A stretch of 64,000 nucleotides of DNA, taken from assembly GCA_021773355.1 (NCBI GenBank), contig JAJFKE010000040.1, positions 1 to 64,000 on the forward strand. The letters are read 5' to 3'. The notes beneath the pieces are model-generated. The model was not told the origin of the DNA. It saw only the letters and a list, made by a program, of their open reading frames with translations, and did not search any database. Source of the DNA: Gammaproteobacteria bacterium (lineage in GTDB: Bacteria > Pseudomonadota > Gammaproteobacteria > Pseudomonadales > Pseudohongiellaceae). Both the position numbers and the translations under genes were made by a program. This document shows, piece by piece, positions 34,437-43,941 of the stretch; position 1 is the stretch's first letter; every line of letters begins with the position of its first letter.

Positions 34437-35981
34437 ATGCGAATCTCCCCAGTTCTACCGGTCTTGTTTCTAGCTACGTCACTAGTAGCCTGCAACAGCG
34501 AACAGCATCCTTTGCAGTTGCAGCCCTTGGCGAACGCCAGCCCGAAGAATGTCATTTTTATCCTGACCGACGATCATCGCTTTGATTTCATGGGTTTTAC
34601 CGGCAAGGTTCCTTGGTTGGAAACACCGAACCTGGATCGACTGGCCAGCGAAGGCGCCTATTTTCCCAATACCTATGTCACTACTTCGTTATGTTCGCCT
34701 TCTCGCGCGTCGATTCTCACCGGACTGTTTTCCCATACCCACACGGTGATCGACAATGCTGCTCCCGACCCTGGCAACCTCACCTTCTTTCCCGAGTACC
34801 TGCAAGACGCGGGCTATCAGACCAGCTACTTCGGCAAGTGGCATATGGGTAATCACAGCGACGAGCCGCAACCAGGATTCGATCATTGGGAAAGTTTTCG
34901 CGGACAGGGAGTTTACTACGGCCCAACTCTGAACATTAATGGCGAACACAAGACTTATGATGAATCCACTTACATCACGGACCTCTTAACCGAACATGCC
35001 GTCGACTGGCTGGATAATCGCGAGCAGGACCAGCCCTTCTTCCTGTACCTGTCCCACAAGGCCGTGCATTCCCAGTTCCAACCAGCTCAACGCCATCGGG
35101 GTCAGTACCAGGACGAAGCCGTCGTCTATCCACCGAGCTTTGACGTTCCAAGCTACGGCATCCCCGCTCTACCCTCAGGCGATGCTGACAACGAGCCGCT
35201 GCGCGGTCGCGACTACTATGGCGAACGTCGCATTCCCGACTGGGTAAAACATCAACGCGAGTCCTGGCACGGGGTGGACTACATGTATCATGGTGACATC
35301 GATTTCGAAGAGTTCTTCCAGCGCTACACAGAAACCCTAATGGGTATCGATGATAGCGTCGGCGAAGTATTGAACTATTTGGATGCGAATGGACTGGCGA
35401 AAGACACGCTAGTGATCTACATGGGCGACAACGGCTTTTCCTTCGGCGAACATGGCCTGATTGACAAGCGTCACTTCTACGAAGAATCAGCCAAAGTCCC
35501 CCTGTTGGTACGCTGGCCTTCGCAACTACAGGGAGGCGCTCCCATTGATGCGCTGGTGCAGAACATAGACATCGCGCCAACTATTCTGCAAGCGGCCGGC
35601 TTGAGCATGCCGTCACATATGCAAGGCTCCTCTTTTATTCCACTGTTGAGCCGAGAAGCAACACCCTGGCGTGATCGCATCTTTTACGAATACTACTGGG
35701 AGATGGATTTTCCGCAGACGCCAACCATGTTTGGCATACGCACCGAGCGCTATAAGTACATTCGTTACCACGGCGTGTGGGACACCAACGAATTCTATGA
35801 TCTTGAGACTGATCCCAATGAGATGCAGAACTTGATCGATGCACCGGAACACCAACAACGCATCACCGGCTTGGCAAACGAAGTCTATGACTGGCTGGAA
35901 TCCACTGGGGGAATGAGTATTCCACTAAAGAAGGTGGTACGCCCGAAGTTCGGCGATCACCGCAACCAGTCTGTACTGTAG
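34437..35981 (+). CDS. Sulfatase (type I, formylglycine), lipoprotein
   Basis: A 514-residue lipoprotein (lipobox LVAC, Cys19) with a type I sulfatase catalytic domain. The metal-binding aspartates are in NVIFILTDDHRFD, and the catalytic Cys86 in CSPSRASILTG would be converted to formylglycine. FGKWHMG is the second signature, and MGDNGFSFGEHG completes the metal site. It should hydrolyse sulfate esters, probably of algal or animal polysaccharide, on the outer side of the inner or outer membrane. ATG 34437 with AAGGTG upstream is chosen. The gene heads a run of sulfatase, modifying enzyme and sulfatase, all in one direction. Confidence 0.92.
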   Translation: MRISPVLPVLFLATSLVACNSEQHPLQLQPLANASPKNVIFILTDDHRFDFMGFTGKVPWLETPNLDRLASEGAYFPNTYVTTSLCSPSRASILTGLFSHTHTVIDNAAPDPGNLTFFPEYLQDAGYQTSYFGKWHMGNHSDEPQPGFDHWESFRGQGVYYGPTLNINGEHKTYDESTYITDLLTEHAVDWLDNREQDQPFFLYLSHKAVHSQFQPAQRHRGQYQDEAVVYPPSFDVPSYGIPALPSGDADNEPLRGRDYYGERRIPDWVKHQRESWHGVDYMYHGDIDFEEFFQRYTETLMGIDDSVGEVLNYLDANGLAKDTLVIYMGDNGFSFGEHGLIDKRHFYEESAKVPLLVRWPSQLQGGAPIDALVQNIDIAPTILQAAGLSMPSHMQGSSFIPLLSREATPWRDRIFYEYYWEMDFPQTPTMFGIRTERYKYIRYHGVWDTNEFYDLETDPNEMQNLIDAPEHQQRITGLANEVYDWLESTGGMSIPLKKVVRPKFGDHRNQSVL

Positions 35982-36067
35982 GAAACGGTGTCAGAGCAAA
36001 ACGACTGAAGTTTTGCTCGACTCCTTTGATTAACGTCTTCCATAATTTAACAGCAATCGAGTTCCAC

Positions 36068-37054
36068 ATGAAATATTTTTCCATCACCACTGGCCTCCTG
36101 GTTCTGCTCACGACAAGCCAGACAGGCTTTGCTCAAACCCTCGCAACGCAGCAGTGCCTGGAGAAACCAGGTGGTCAGGTGTGGGTGAACGGTGCAGAAT
36201 TTGTCATGGGCGATGACAGCCTGTATCGCGAGGAAGGTCCGGCTCACAGAGTTTCCCTAAGTGGTTTCTGGATTGATGCTCACGAAGTTAGCAACGCGCA
36301 GTTCGCCAACTTTGTCGCCGAAACCGGCTACCTTACAGTGGCCGAGCGTGCTCCCGATCCCGCCGACTGGCCTAGTGATGCAGCAAAGGATCTTCTTAAA
36401 GCAGGCTCAGTTTTATTCACAGCTCCCAAGCCTGGACAGCAAGCGACAAACTGGTGGTCCTGGGTGCCTGGCACCAACTGGCGCCATCCCGACGGACCCA
36501 ACAGCAGTCTTGACGGTAGAGAGCATTACCCGGTAATCCATGTGGCCTACGAAGACGCGCAAGCCTACGCCAATTGGGCAGGCCGCTCGCTTCCATCCGA
36601 GGCTCAATTTGAGCTTGCCGCTAGCAGCCAACGCAATACGGTGTTCCCCTGGGATGGCAATGACTTAGCTCCTCACGGACAGCATCACGCGAATACCTGG
36701 CAGGGCCGTTTCCCAATGGAGAATAATGCTGAAGATGGGCATCGAGGACTGGCTCCAGTGGGCTGCTTCGGCGCCAACGACTTCGGTGCCTACGACTTGA
36801 TAGGTAATGTCTGGGAGTGGACTTCAAATTGGTACGCCCCGGAACACAATCCAAGCGACTCAGATAATCCGCGGGGACCCTCTCGGCAACAGAGTCTTAG
36901 CTCTGTTGGGGATAGCGCAGCTGTGAGAGTGATCAAGGGCGGATCTTATTTGTGCGCGGAAAATTATTGCTTACGCTACAGACCTGCCGCCAGACAGGCG
37001 CAAGACACAGGCCTCGGTACCAGCCATATTGGATTCAGAACAGTTTCGAATTAA
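36068..37054 (+). CDS. Formylglycine-generating (sulfatase-modifying) enzyme, secreted form
   Basis: A 328-residue FGE-sulfatase-domain protein with a signal peptide (ISTGLLVLLTTSQ-like, residues 5-22). It has the canonical layout GFWIDAHEVSNAQFANFV, PVIHVAYEDAQAYANWAGRSLPSEAQFELAA, and GNVWEWTSNWY. The C-terminal GGSYLCAENYCLRYRPAARQ follows, in which Cys296 and Cys301 correspond to the catalytic, copper-binding Cys pair. It would convert the active-site Cys of sulfatases to formylglycine. An export signal is notable, since modification normally precedes export. It lies between two sulfatase genes. ATG 36068 is preferred. Confidence 0.9.
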   Translation: MKYFSITTGLLVLLTTSQTGFAQTLATQQCLEKPGGQVWVNGAEFVMGDDSLYREEGPAHRVSLSGFWIDAHEVSNAQFANFVAETGYLTVAERAPDPADWPSDAAKDLLKAGSVLFTAPKPGQQATNWWSWVPGTNWRHPDGPNSSLDGREHYPVIHVAYEDAQAYANWAGRSLPSEAQFELAASSQRNTVFPWDGNDLAPHGQHHANTWQGRFPMENNAEDGHRGLAPVGCFGANDFGAYDLIGNVWEWTSNWYAPEHNPSDSDNPRGPSRQQSLSSVGDSAAVRVIKGGSYLCAENYCLRYRPAARQAQDTGLGTSHIGFRTVSN

Positions 37055-37145
37055 ATATATAGACTCAGCACCTTTTGTAAAAAATCATTAGCGCTACAAC
37101 TCGTTCAATGTTTGCATAACAATCATTATTAGGATATTAGGTAAA

Positions 37146-38840
37146 ATGCAATCGCCTTTTTCTCAGTACTCATCAAGCTTATCCAGGAATACTGTTAAAA
37201 TTCTCTCACTAACTTTTTTGGTTTTTACCTTGGGCGGTTGCAGCTACCTTTCAACGACTCGGATTGGTCAACAAGACGGGCCAAAACTTTCACAAACACC
37301 TAACATCCTTTGGCTGGTTGCCGAGGATCTAAGCGCCATCATTCCACCTTTCGGGGATAACACAGTTGCCACACCGAATTTGACTCGACTAGCCAACGAA
37401 GGCATTCGTTATACACGGGTATTCTCAAGCTCAGGCGTCTGTGCCCCCAGCCGCGCTGCAATAGCGACTGGCATGTATCAGAATCGAATTGGCGCGCAAC
37501 ATATGCGTACGACAAATATCGCAGACTTTGGTGTCGAGGGTATTGTTCCTTACGAAGCGGTTCCTCCAGCCTATGTAAAAATGCACAGCCAGTATTTTCG
37601 GGAAGCGGGCTACTACACAAGCAATAATGCCAAGGAAGACTATCAATTTCGTAAAGCAGTAACCGCGTGGGACGAAAGCAGTAGCTCCGCCCATTGGCGC
37701 AATCGCGCCGCAGGCCAACCCTTCTTCTCTGTTTTTAATTTTGGCATTACTCACGAATCACAGATTTGGGCTCAGGCAGAAAATCCGTTGCTGGTGGATG
37801 AGAACCTGGAGGTTCCGGTTCCGCCCTACTTGCCGGACACAGAGATTGGCCGCCAGGATATACGACGAGTCTATTCCAATATTGTAGCCATGGATCGGCA
37901 AGTAGGAGATATCCTCGATCAACTGGAAGAAGACGGCTTAATGGATAGCACCATCATCTTCTGGTATAGCGATCACGGCGGGCCTCTGCCCCGACAGAAA
38001 AGATTGTTGTATGACTCTGGTATGCATTTGCCACTGATAATACGCTTCCCGGATCAATTTAGGGCAGGAGAGATTGATGATCAACTTATCAGCTTTGTTG
38101 ATTTTAAATCGACTATTCTTTCACTTGCCGGTATCGAACCGCCTAACTATGTCGATGGCCGCGCATTCTTGGGCGATTATGCAAGCACTCCGACTCGTAA
38201 CTATGTACATGGCGCCGCCGACCGTTTTGATTCCGAGTACGACATGATTCGAGCGGTTCGGGATGATCGCTTCAAGTATCTCCGAAACTTCAATCCCGAG
38301 AAGCCCTACTATTTGCCGCTTCGCTATCGTGAGCAGATGCCAATCATGCAAGAGCTTCTGCATATGCGTGATGCGGGCGAGTTGAACCCCGTTCAAGCAC
38401 AGTGGTTTAGAACATCAAAAGAGGAGGAAGAATTATTCGATGTGGCAAATGATCCCTATGAGTTGAATAACCTCGCCGCCGATCCTTCCTACAGGGAAAA
38501 ATTAGTCGAACTCAGAGAAGAGATGGATAGCTGGATGAGCTTTATCGATGACAAAGGCTTGATGCCCGAGGCGGAGCTAATCGAAAGCATGTGGCCAAAT
38601 GGAGTTCAACCTACCACCTTAACTCCCATCGCAAGCAAAACGGGCAACGACGACCTTATAACACTGCATAGCGAAACCGAGGGAGCCAGCATTGGTTATC
38701 AGCTGCTGGATGAGGGCGAAGAGCTTGGGACTACTTGGCAGATTTATCAACATCCACTATCAATAAAAAAAGGTCAGTCCCTACTGGCAATTGCCCACCG
38801 CATCGGTTTTACTCCCAGCGCCACAATATCAATCAATTAA
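37146..38840 (+). CDS. Sulfatase (heparan N-sulfatase-like), lipoprotein
   Basis: A 564-residue lipoprotein (lipobox LGGC, Cys32). The sulfatase domain has NILWLVAEDLSAIIPPFGD, the catalytic Cys99 in CAPSRAAIATG, and SDHGGPLPRQKRL. NYVHGAADRFDSEYDMIRAVRDDRFKYLRNF is a layout close to N-sulfoglucosamine sulfohydrolase-type enzymes. A C-terminal extension of about 80 residues (GASIGYQLLDEGEELGTTWQIYQHPLSI) looks like a beta-sandwich accessory domain. It is preceded by the FGE gene (91-bp gap). Likely role: removal of sulfate from a polysaccharide, together with the first sulfatase. Confidence 0.9.
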   Translation: MQSPFSQYSSSLSRNTVKILSLTFLVFTLGGCSYLSTTRIGQQDGPKLSQTPNILWLVAEDLSAIIPPFGDNTVATPNLTRLANEGIRYTRVFSSSGVCAPSRAAIATGMYQNRIGAQHMRTTNIADFGVEGIVPYEAVPPAYVKMHSQYFREAGYYTSNNAKEDYQFRKAVTAWDESSSSAHWRNRAAGQPFFSVFNFGITHESQIWAQAENPLLVDENLEVPVPPYLPDTEIGRQDIRRVYSNIVAMDRQVGDILDQLEEDGLMDSTIIFWYSDHGGPLPRQKRLLYDSGMHLPLIIRFPDQFRAGEIDDQLISFVDFKSTILSLAGIEPPNYVDGRAFLGDYASTPTRNYVHGAADRFDSEYDMIRAVRDDRFKYLRNFNPEKPYYLPLRYREQMPIMQELLHMRDAGELNPVQAQWFRTSKEEEELFDVANDPYELNNLAADPSYREKLVELREEMDSWMSFIDDKGLMPEAELIESMWPNGVQPTTLTPIASKTGNDDLITLHSETEGASIGYQLLDEGEELGTTWQIYQHPLSIKKGQSLLAIAHRIGFTPSATISIN

Positions 38841-39047
38841 TTAGGACCACCTTTTAGCTCCAGAGTGCTAATCAAATAAATGGACGGCCTCAATAGATTA
38901 ACTTGTTTTGTGCTTTTAACCTTTAAATCTTGAACAATGAACCAGAGACTGGGCTGTTGCTTGCGAACAATCAGGGCCGAAGGTCCGTGAGCCACGCAAT
39001 TGCCCAGTTTCTGGCGGCTGGACTGGACTGGATACCTCATCGCCATC

Positions 39048-39127
39048 GCCCGCTGTAACGGAGATGCTCCCTGCTCACGGGCCTTCGGCCCTGATTGTTC
39101 CCAAGAAACATCTCCGTTACAGCGGGC
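39048..39127. repeat. 19-bp perfect inverted repeat
   Basis: Arms 39048-39066 (GCCCGCTGTAACGGAGATG) and 39109-39127 are perfectly complementary. The 42-nt loop itself contains a GGGCC-TTC-GGCCC helix. The arm base pair at the G/C position differs from copy 2 on both sides. Confidence 0.92.
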
Positions 39128-39190
39128 TTACTTCAGCGTTGAATTTAAAACAAAACTCAGCCAGCATTTTCAGGATTTCGTGGGGGTATA

Positions 39191-39238
39191 TCAGGGTCAG
39201 GGTCAGGGTCAGGGTCAGGGTCAGGGTCAGGGTCAGGG
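39191..39238 (+). repeat. Hexamer tandem repeat, 8 copies (TCAGGG)
   Basis: Eight perfect copies of TCAGGG sit at the end of the hairpin repeat. Copy 2 of the repeat has only a single related unit (ATCCCAGGGCC), so the array expanded here. Confidence 0.95.
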
Positions 39239-39274
39239 TAAAAATACAGTAATTATTGGCATCCTCAAGCTCTG

Positions 39275-39470
39275 AATCCCTAGTACATTACTATAAAAAG
39301 CTTTGATTCCGCTCTTTTAGCCCATTGATTCAATTATCCAATCGGTCACGCTGTCTACTGAAAATCCTCCGCGATGGTTCGATTGGTTCCCCCATCCATG
39401 GGGTCGGGCTACGCCCAGCCTTCGGCTGCACTAAACTGCTCCAGGTAGATTGGTCTGCTTCTGGGCATGG
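39275..39470 (+). repeat. tRNA-like dispersed repeat, copy H
   Basis: This copy has CCCATTGATTCAATTA, CAATCGGTCACGCTG, ACTGAAAATCC and GATGGTTCGATTGG. It carries an 80-bp insert beginning with CCCCCATCC. The end is marked by a second GATTGGT and CTTCTGGGCATGG. The insert is thus flanked by GATTGGT on both sides. Confidence 0.9.
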
Positions 39471-39483
39471 AATTTTATTCCAC

Positions 39484-40152
39484 TCATTGGTGTATCGCTT
39501 GGATCAATTCGCGGCGACGTCCAGCTTCAAGAATGGTCAAGCCACATCCGGTTGCAACACCCAGTGTAGCACCGGCGGCGCATCCGCCAGCCGCCCACAT
39601 CGCCAGTCTTGCTGCCCAACCACTATAGTCGGCGCCGATCTGCGCCGCGATATATATCATCGGTAGAGCAACAGTCCAACCGATGGCGTTGCTGATAACC
39701 CAAATAGATTTGTGTTTTGTATTCACTGGCAATACCCAAGCCTGAAACAGCCCGAACACTGTGCCGATAACAACACCAAAGCTGGCAGCGAAAAGAGCTG
39801 TCGAAGCGAGCATTGGCTCCATGTCTGGAAGAACGGATGGTTCTGTGAAAACGAACAAGGGCAGAAAGGTTCCAATACCCCAACCAATCAAGCCGACAAG
39901 TATTGTCGCCCAAATCCATCGGACAAACGAAACATCAGCAATAAACCATCGTAGTCCGATCGCCTGAAGGCCGCCCAGAACGACCCCTTCCGGAACAGCG
40001 GCCAGCGTCATCAAGACCCACACCCCTATACGAGCAGGAATTGCGACTGGCTCGCCAATCCAAACATTGACTCCACCATACCAGGCTGCAGCGATTAAAA
40101 TGCCGAATAATTCAGCGCACGCGCATAACACTACCCATCTTAGAAATCGCAT
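39484..40152 (-). CDS. Polytopic membrane protein, unknown family
   Basis: A 222-residue protein with about six hydrophobic helices and short loops. The Gly/Ala-rich C-terminal helices (WAAGGCAAGATLGVATGCGLTILEAG) suggest a compact channel-like or glycine-zipper region. I do not recognise the family and the gene has no close partner. It begins at ATG 40152 and its stop lies 14 bp after repeat copy H. Confidence 0.65.
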   Translation of the reverse strand: MRFLRWVVLCACAELFGILIAAAWYGGVNVWIGEPVAIPARIGVWVLMTLAAVPEGVVLGGLQAIGLRWFIADVSFVRWIWATILVGLIGWGIGTFLPLFVFTEPSVLPDMEPMLASTALFAASFGVVIGTVFGLFQAWVLPVNTKHKSIWVISNAIGWTVALPMIYIAAQIGADYSGWAARLAMWAAGGCAAGATLGVATGCGLTILEAGRRRELIQAIHQ

Positions 40153-40638
40153 ACCATGCCCCCATGATAGTACGTCCGCTCCACTACATAGACAACGCCA
40201 ATGTCAGAGGCCAATTAATTCTATAGCGCATTTTACTTCCAAACTCTATCTTGAGTCGTTGGTAGAAGTAGAGCATCACAAATTGCTTGGCGAAGAAGTG
40301 AAGCAGGCATCTGGCTTTTCATAGAGAACACTCAGCTTTACGAATATACTTATTCTGAATGCGCTTCTGGCTTAACACTTACCCCAATGATCCTGTCCGT
40401 TTCAATTCTCGAACAATGCTCACATCGAAGCGAAAAAAATATAAATCTGTACGCTTTGTTCATTCAATCTGAATCTACCCCCGGAATCTGAAAAGCTAAG
40501 CAGCCACGAAAAAATTCTACTACAGATACTGACTAGCAGGTTGTTGGAGCCGATGTTATTTCTTGACTCAGGTCAACTTGCTCTTCGCTAATTAATGTTC
40601 CAGTAGACTGTCAATTCGTAGTTGAAAGGTCGGTGTAT
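40153..40638. other. Geneless stretch upstream of the efflux operon
   Basis: A degenerate fragment at about 40213-40250 (ATTCTATAGCGCATTTTACTT) resembles the start of the tRNA-like repeat. No gene is supported. Confidence 0.4.
40563..40576 (+). promoter_or_regulatory. Palindrome in the presumed efflux-operon promoter
   Basis: TTGAC-TCAG-GTCAA is a perfect 5-4-5 inverted repeat about 75 bp before the first gene. Its first half could be a -35 element, and a TAATTAA follows about 20 bp later. It is a plausible operator for a TetR-like repressor; none is encoded nearby. Confidence 0.4.
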
Positions 40639-40860
40639 ATGATGAGCAAGGAGCTGTGTGCTCAGATCGTTGCAATCATCGGCGATGTGCAAGATATGAC
40701 TATCGCCTCAGCATGGGCAGATGTCTTCCCGAAAGTGACAGAGTGTGCTTTGACCGCTGAGCAAGGTGTTGTGTATTCCCGTTTAGAATTACAGGTGAAG
40801 TCGATCTTCAATTACGGCAAAAGGTTTGGTCATATCAAGCTTATGGAATGGGGAACGTAA
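40639..40860 (+). CDS. Small hypothetical protein heading the efflux operon
   Basis: A 73-residue soluble protein (MMSKELCAQIVAIIGDVQDMTIASAW...) with no signal or membrane segment. It ends four bases before the HlyD-family gene, implying co-translation. I do not recognise it. The short length and lack of a helix-turn-helix make it unlike the TetR-type regulator that usually accompanies ybhGFSR-like operons. It could be a remnant or a real small accessory protein. Confidence 0.45.
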   Translation: MMSKELCAQIVAIIGDVQDMTIASAWADVFPKVTECALTAEQGVVYSRLELQVKSIFNYGKRFGHIKLMEWGT

Positions 40861-40864
40861 AGCT

Positions 40865-41962
40865 ATGCCTCGAAACATGACGACATTTGCGATTATCGTT
40901 GTCTTGGTTCTGGCGGGCATCAGTTATCTGTATCTCGGCCGTACTCACCAATTACCAGAGGGCTTGCTTCAAGTCAATGGAAGAGTCGAAGGCGACACGG
41001 TGATTATTGCTGGTAAGCAATCGGGCAAAGTGATCGCCATTCATGTTCAGGAAGGTGATGATGTTAAAGCGGATCAGTTATTAGTTGAATTAGACGACAT
41101 AGCATCGCGCGCGCGGGTCGCCGAGGCACATGCCGCCAAAGCTGTCGCGATAGCACAAGTAGAGCAAAGTCGCGCAGAATATGATGTCTTGAGTCAGGAA
41201 GTGCCATACAGCATTGCGGCAGCAAGCGCCGGTGTCAGCGCCAATGAGGCGCGACTTAAACAGGCAGCGGCGGAAGAGCAGCAGGCAAGCATGGAACGTG
41301 ATCGGTATTGGACGCTTGCCGAGGCCAATTCCATCGGATGGGAAGTAGCAGAGCGAGCGGATTTGAAGTGGCGGCTAACACAAGATCAACTCAAGGCCGT
41401 CGATGCAGCGCTGACCCAATCACGCGAGGCACTTAATAATGAGCGACTCGGTCCCGCCAGAATCAAGGCGAAGGCCGCACAGACCGCCGTATTTGTAGCC
41501 GCAACCGAAGCGGCGCAGGCACAACTTGAACAAGCACAAAGCGCATTGGCTGACCTGTCGATAAGGAGTCCCGCCGCAGGCGCGGTGACCATGCGACTTG
41601 CGGATCTCGGAGAGGTTGTAAATGCAGGGACGCCTTTGCTCGAACTGGTAGATCTTGATCGATTGTTCCTTAAAGTATTCATTCCGGAGATTGAGATTGG
41701 GAAGGTGCGACTGGGCTTGCCAGCTCAGATATATATTGATGCATTCCCAGACACACCCTTTGCCGCTGAAGTTCGAAACATCGCTTCGCGTGCGGAGTTT
41801 ACTCCAAAGGAAATCCAGACTCCCGATGAACGAGTCAAGTTGGTTTATGCAGTGAAACTCTATCTACTAGAGAATCCCGACCATCGCCTAACTCCGGGCT
41901 TGCCTGCCGATGCGGTGATACGGTGGTTGGAGGATGTCTCATGGGCCAAGCCTCGCTGGTAA
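40865..41962 (+). CDS. ybhG: HlyD-family periplasmic adaptor (YbhG-like)
   Basis: A 365-residue membrane-fusion protein with an N-terminal anchor (FAIIVVLVLAGISYLYLG). The first lipoyl half is GRVEGDTVIIAGKQSGKVIAIHVQEGDDVKADQLLVELDD. A long coiled-coil of about 150 residues follows, then the second lipoyl half LSIRSPAAGAVTMRLADLGEVVNAGTPLLELVDLDRLFLKVFIPE. It should link the ATPase-permease complex in the inner membrane to an outer-membrane channel. It overlaps the next gene by 22 bp. Order and domain content match E. coli ybhGFSR. Confidence 0.88.
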   Translation: MPRNMTTFAIIVVLVLAGISYLYLGRTHQLPEGLLQVNGRVEGDTVIIAGKQSGKVIAIHVQEGDDVKADQLLVELDDIASRARVAEAHAAKAVAIAQVEQSRAEYDVLSQEVPYSIAAASAGVSANEARLKQAAAEEQQASMERDRYWTLAEANSIGWEVAERADLKWRLTQDQLKAVDAALTQSREALNNERLGPARIKAKAAQTAVFVAATEAAQAQLEQAQSALADLSIRSPAAGAVTMRLADLGEVVNAGTPLLELVDLDRLFLKVFIPEIEIGKVRLGLPAQIYIDAFPDTPFAAEVRNIASRAEFTPKEIQTPDERVKLVYAVKLYLLENPDHRLTPGLPADAVIRWLEDVSWAKPRW

Positions 41963-43941
41963 GCGACTCTTCGCGACATTCAATTGTTGAAGTCAGCGAA
42001 TTTCGAAAGTCTTATAGAAAACAACTTGCAGTGGATGGTGTGAATATTGCCGTGCGGCGCGGTGAGCTTTATGGCTTGTTGGGACCCGATGGTGCCGGCA
42101 AGAGCAGCCTGATGAAGGCGATTGCCGGAGTCATGACTTTCGATTCGGGCAACATTGATGTGTTTGGTACGCGTTTGAATTCTGAGGCAGCATCGGAAAC
42201 TATCAAGGATCTTATAGGATTCATGCCCCAAGGTCTTGGCCTAAATCTCTACCCCGATCTCAGCGTAGAAGAGAACATCAATTTTTTTGCTCGTCTGCGC
42301 CTCGTAGATGAACAAGAATTATTAGAGCGTAAGCAGCGACTACTAGCAATGACTCGTCTGGAAAAGTTTCGCCAGCGCCCCATGAAACAACTTTCTGGTG
42401 GCATGAAGCAAAAACTGGGTCTGATTTGCACGCTGATTCACCAACCCAAATTATTGATACTGGACGAGCCGACAACCGGTGTCGATCCAGTATCGCGGCG
42501 AGACTTTTGGACCATACTAGCCACGTTGCTCCATGAGCAACAAATTACCGCCCTCGTGACCACTGCATACATGGACGAGGCCAGTCGCTTTCATCATGTC
42601 TCGTTGATGTATGCGGGTCAGATACTTGCCGAGGGAAAACCTGACCAGATCTGCGCGATGATCCCAGGCACAACATTAATGGTACAGACCGATGAGCAAG
42701 CAAAGGCCATTCAATTGTTACGCCAGCATTTTTCTCAAGTGCAGCCAGACGGGAAATGGATCCGTCTGTTTGTAGATGACATGGACGCAGACACCGCCAT
42801 CGACCGCGTCCGCACTTTGCTGAGCGCACTCAAACTTGAGGCTGTGCAAAAAGTTGATACTGAATTGGAGGATGCCTTTGTCGGTCTGTTGAAACGGCAG
42901 GCCCTGGCGACAGTCAAGGACGACGCAAAGGTGGAATCGGCGGACTTGAATTTCGCAGAATTAATAGCACGAAATTCCGATTTCGTGGCAATTGAAACCT
43001 GTGAGCTCACGAAAGATTTTGGCGAGTTTCGGGCAGTCGATAGCGTGTCATTACGAGTCCAAGAAGGTAAGATTTTTGGCCTTTTGGGTGCAAATGGTGC
43101 TGGTAAGACCACTGTCATCAAGATATTAACGGGCATTATGCCTCCGACCAAGGGTAGCGGTAGCATAGCGGGAGCCGACATCGCTCGCCTGGGTCCCTCG
43201 ATCAAACAGCGAATTGGCTACATGTCACAGCAATTCTCGCTCTACATGGACCTGACGGTTATCGAGAATATTATGCTGTATGCCGGCATCTACGGCCTGC
43301 GAGCCAAGGAGGCACGTGAACGTTGTCACTGGATTGGCGAAATGGCAGGTCTAAGTGGTGATATCAGGGAACGGACCAGCAACCTACCGGTAGGTATGCG
43401 GCAGCGACTCGCTCTGGGCTGTGCCTTGGTGCACAGGCCACGCGTTTTGTTCCTGGATGAGCCAACCTCAGGGATAGATCCCGTCGGTAGACAGCATTTT
43501 TGGGAGCTTCTCTTTGAATTGTCCCGCAGTGAGGGGGTCACAATTCTGTTGACCACCCACTATATGAGCGAGGCCGAACATTGCGACCATCTCGGGCTAA
43601 TGCATGCCGGCAAGCTTGTGGCTGACGCATCGCCTGAAGCACTCAAGCGAGAGGTGGAAAACGAGGCGGGCCAACTGTTGGAAATTGCTGTCAGCGATGC
43701 GGACAGTGCCATACAACGACTCACCGAGATCGGTTTTAAGAATTCTGAGATGTACGGTCAACACATTCACTTGATGTCCAAGACGCCGCAGCAGGACGCC
43801 TATCGTATTCGCGAGGAATTAAATGGATTACAGGTATCTTCAGTACGGATTCTCGACCTCTCAATGGATGATGTATTCGTTTACAAAATTCGAGCACTGG
43901 AAAGATTGGCAGACACAGGACTGAAGCGGATGGATCGATGA
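41941..43941 (+). CDS. ybhF: ABC transporter ATPase with two nucleotide-binding domains (YbhF-like)
   Basis: A 666-residue protein with two ATPase domains. The first has Walker A GPDGAGKSS, signature LSGGMKQKLGL and Walker B LLILDEPTTGVDPVSRR. The second, from about residue 340, has GANGAGKTT, the degenerate signature LPVGMRQRLALG and VLFLDEPTSGIDPVGRQ. Such tandem ATPases serve ABC-2 exporters in the YbhF/drug-efflux group. The ATG at 41941 overlaps the adaptor gene. The stop overlaps the next start (ATGA), so the four genes are tightly coupled. Confidence 0.93.
   Translation: MGQASLVSDSSRHSIVEVSEFRKSYRKQLAVDGVNIAVRRGELYGLLGPDGAGKSSLMKAIAGVMTFDSGNIDVFGTRLNSEAASETIKDLIGFMPQGLGLNLYPDLSVEENINFFARLRLVDEQELLERKQRLLAMTRLEKFRQRPMKQLSGGMKQKLGLICTLIHQPKLLILDEPTTGVDPVSRRDFWTILATLLHEQQITALVTTAYMDEASRFHHVSLMYAGQILAEGKPDQICAMIPGTTLMVQTDEQAKAIQLLRQHFSQVQPDGKWIRLFVDDMDADTAIDRVRTLLSALKLEAVQKVDTELEDAFVGLLKRQALATVKDDAKVESADLNFAELIARNSDFVAIETCELTKDFGEFRAVDSVSLRVQEGKIFGLLGANGAGKTTVIKILTGIMPPTKGSGSIAGADIARLGPSIKQRIGYMSQQFSLYMDLTVIENIMLYAGIYGLRAKEARERCHWIGEMAGLSGDIRERTSNLPVGMRQRLALGCALVHRPRVLFLDEPTSGIDPVGRQHFWELLFELSRSEGVTILLTTHYMSEAEHCDHLGLMHAGKLVADASPEALKREVENEAGQLLEIAVSDADSAIQRLTEIGFKNSEMYGQHIHLMSKTPQQDAYRIREELNGLQVSSVRILDLSMDDVFVYKIRALERLADTGLKRMDR

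Larger units (their letters stand above)
38889..39250 (+). repeat. Hairpin-bearing intergenic repeat, full copy 1
   Basis: About 360 bp matching the complement of 58859-59145 block by block. It contains the 19-bp inverted repeat, an alternative inverted pair (about 27 bp, 38965-38990 with 39074-39100), and the tail that holds the hexamer array. Confidence 0.85.

Noticed and set aside
34975..35580. A 201-codon minus-strand frame inside the first sulfatase
   Set aside because: It is the complement of a well-supported gene and is rich in Arg and Cys as expected for a shadow frame.
38995..39275. Plus-strand frames reading the hexamer array as Gly-Gln or Val-Arg repeats
   Set aside because: They lie across the intergenic repeat and have no ribosome site; only the array makes them long.
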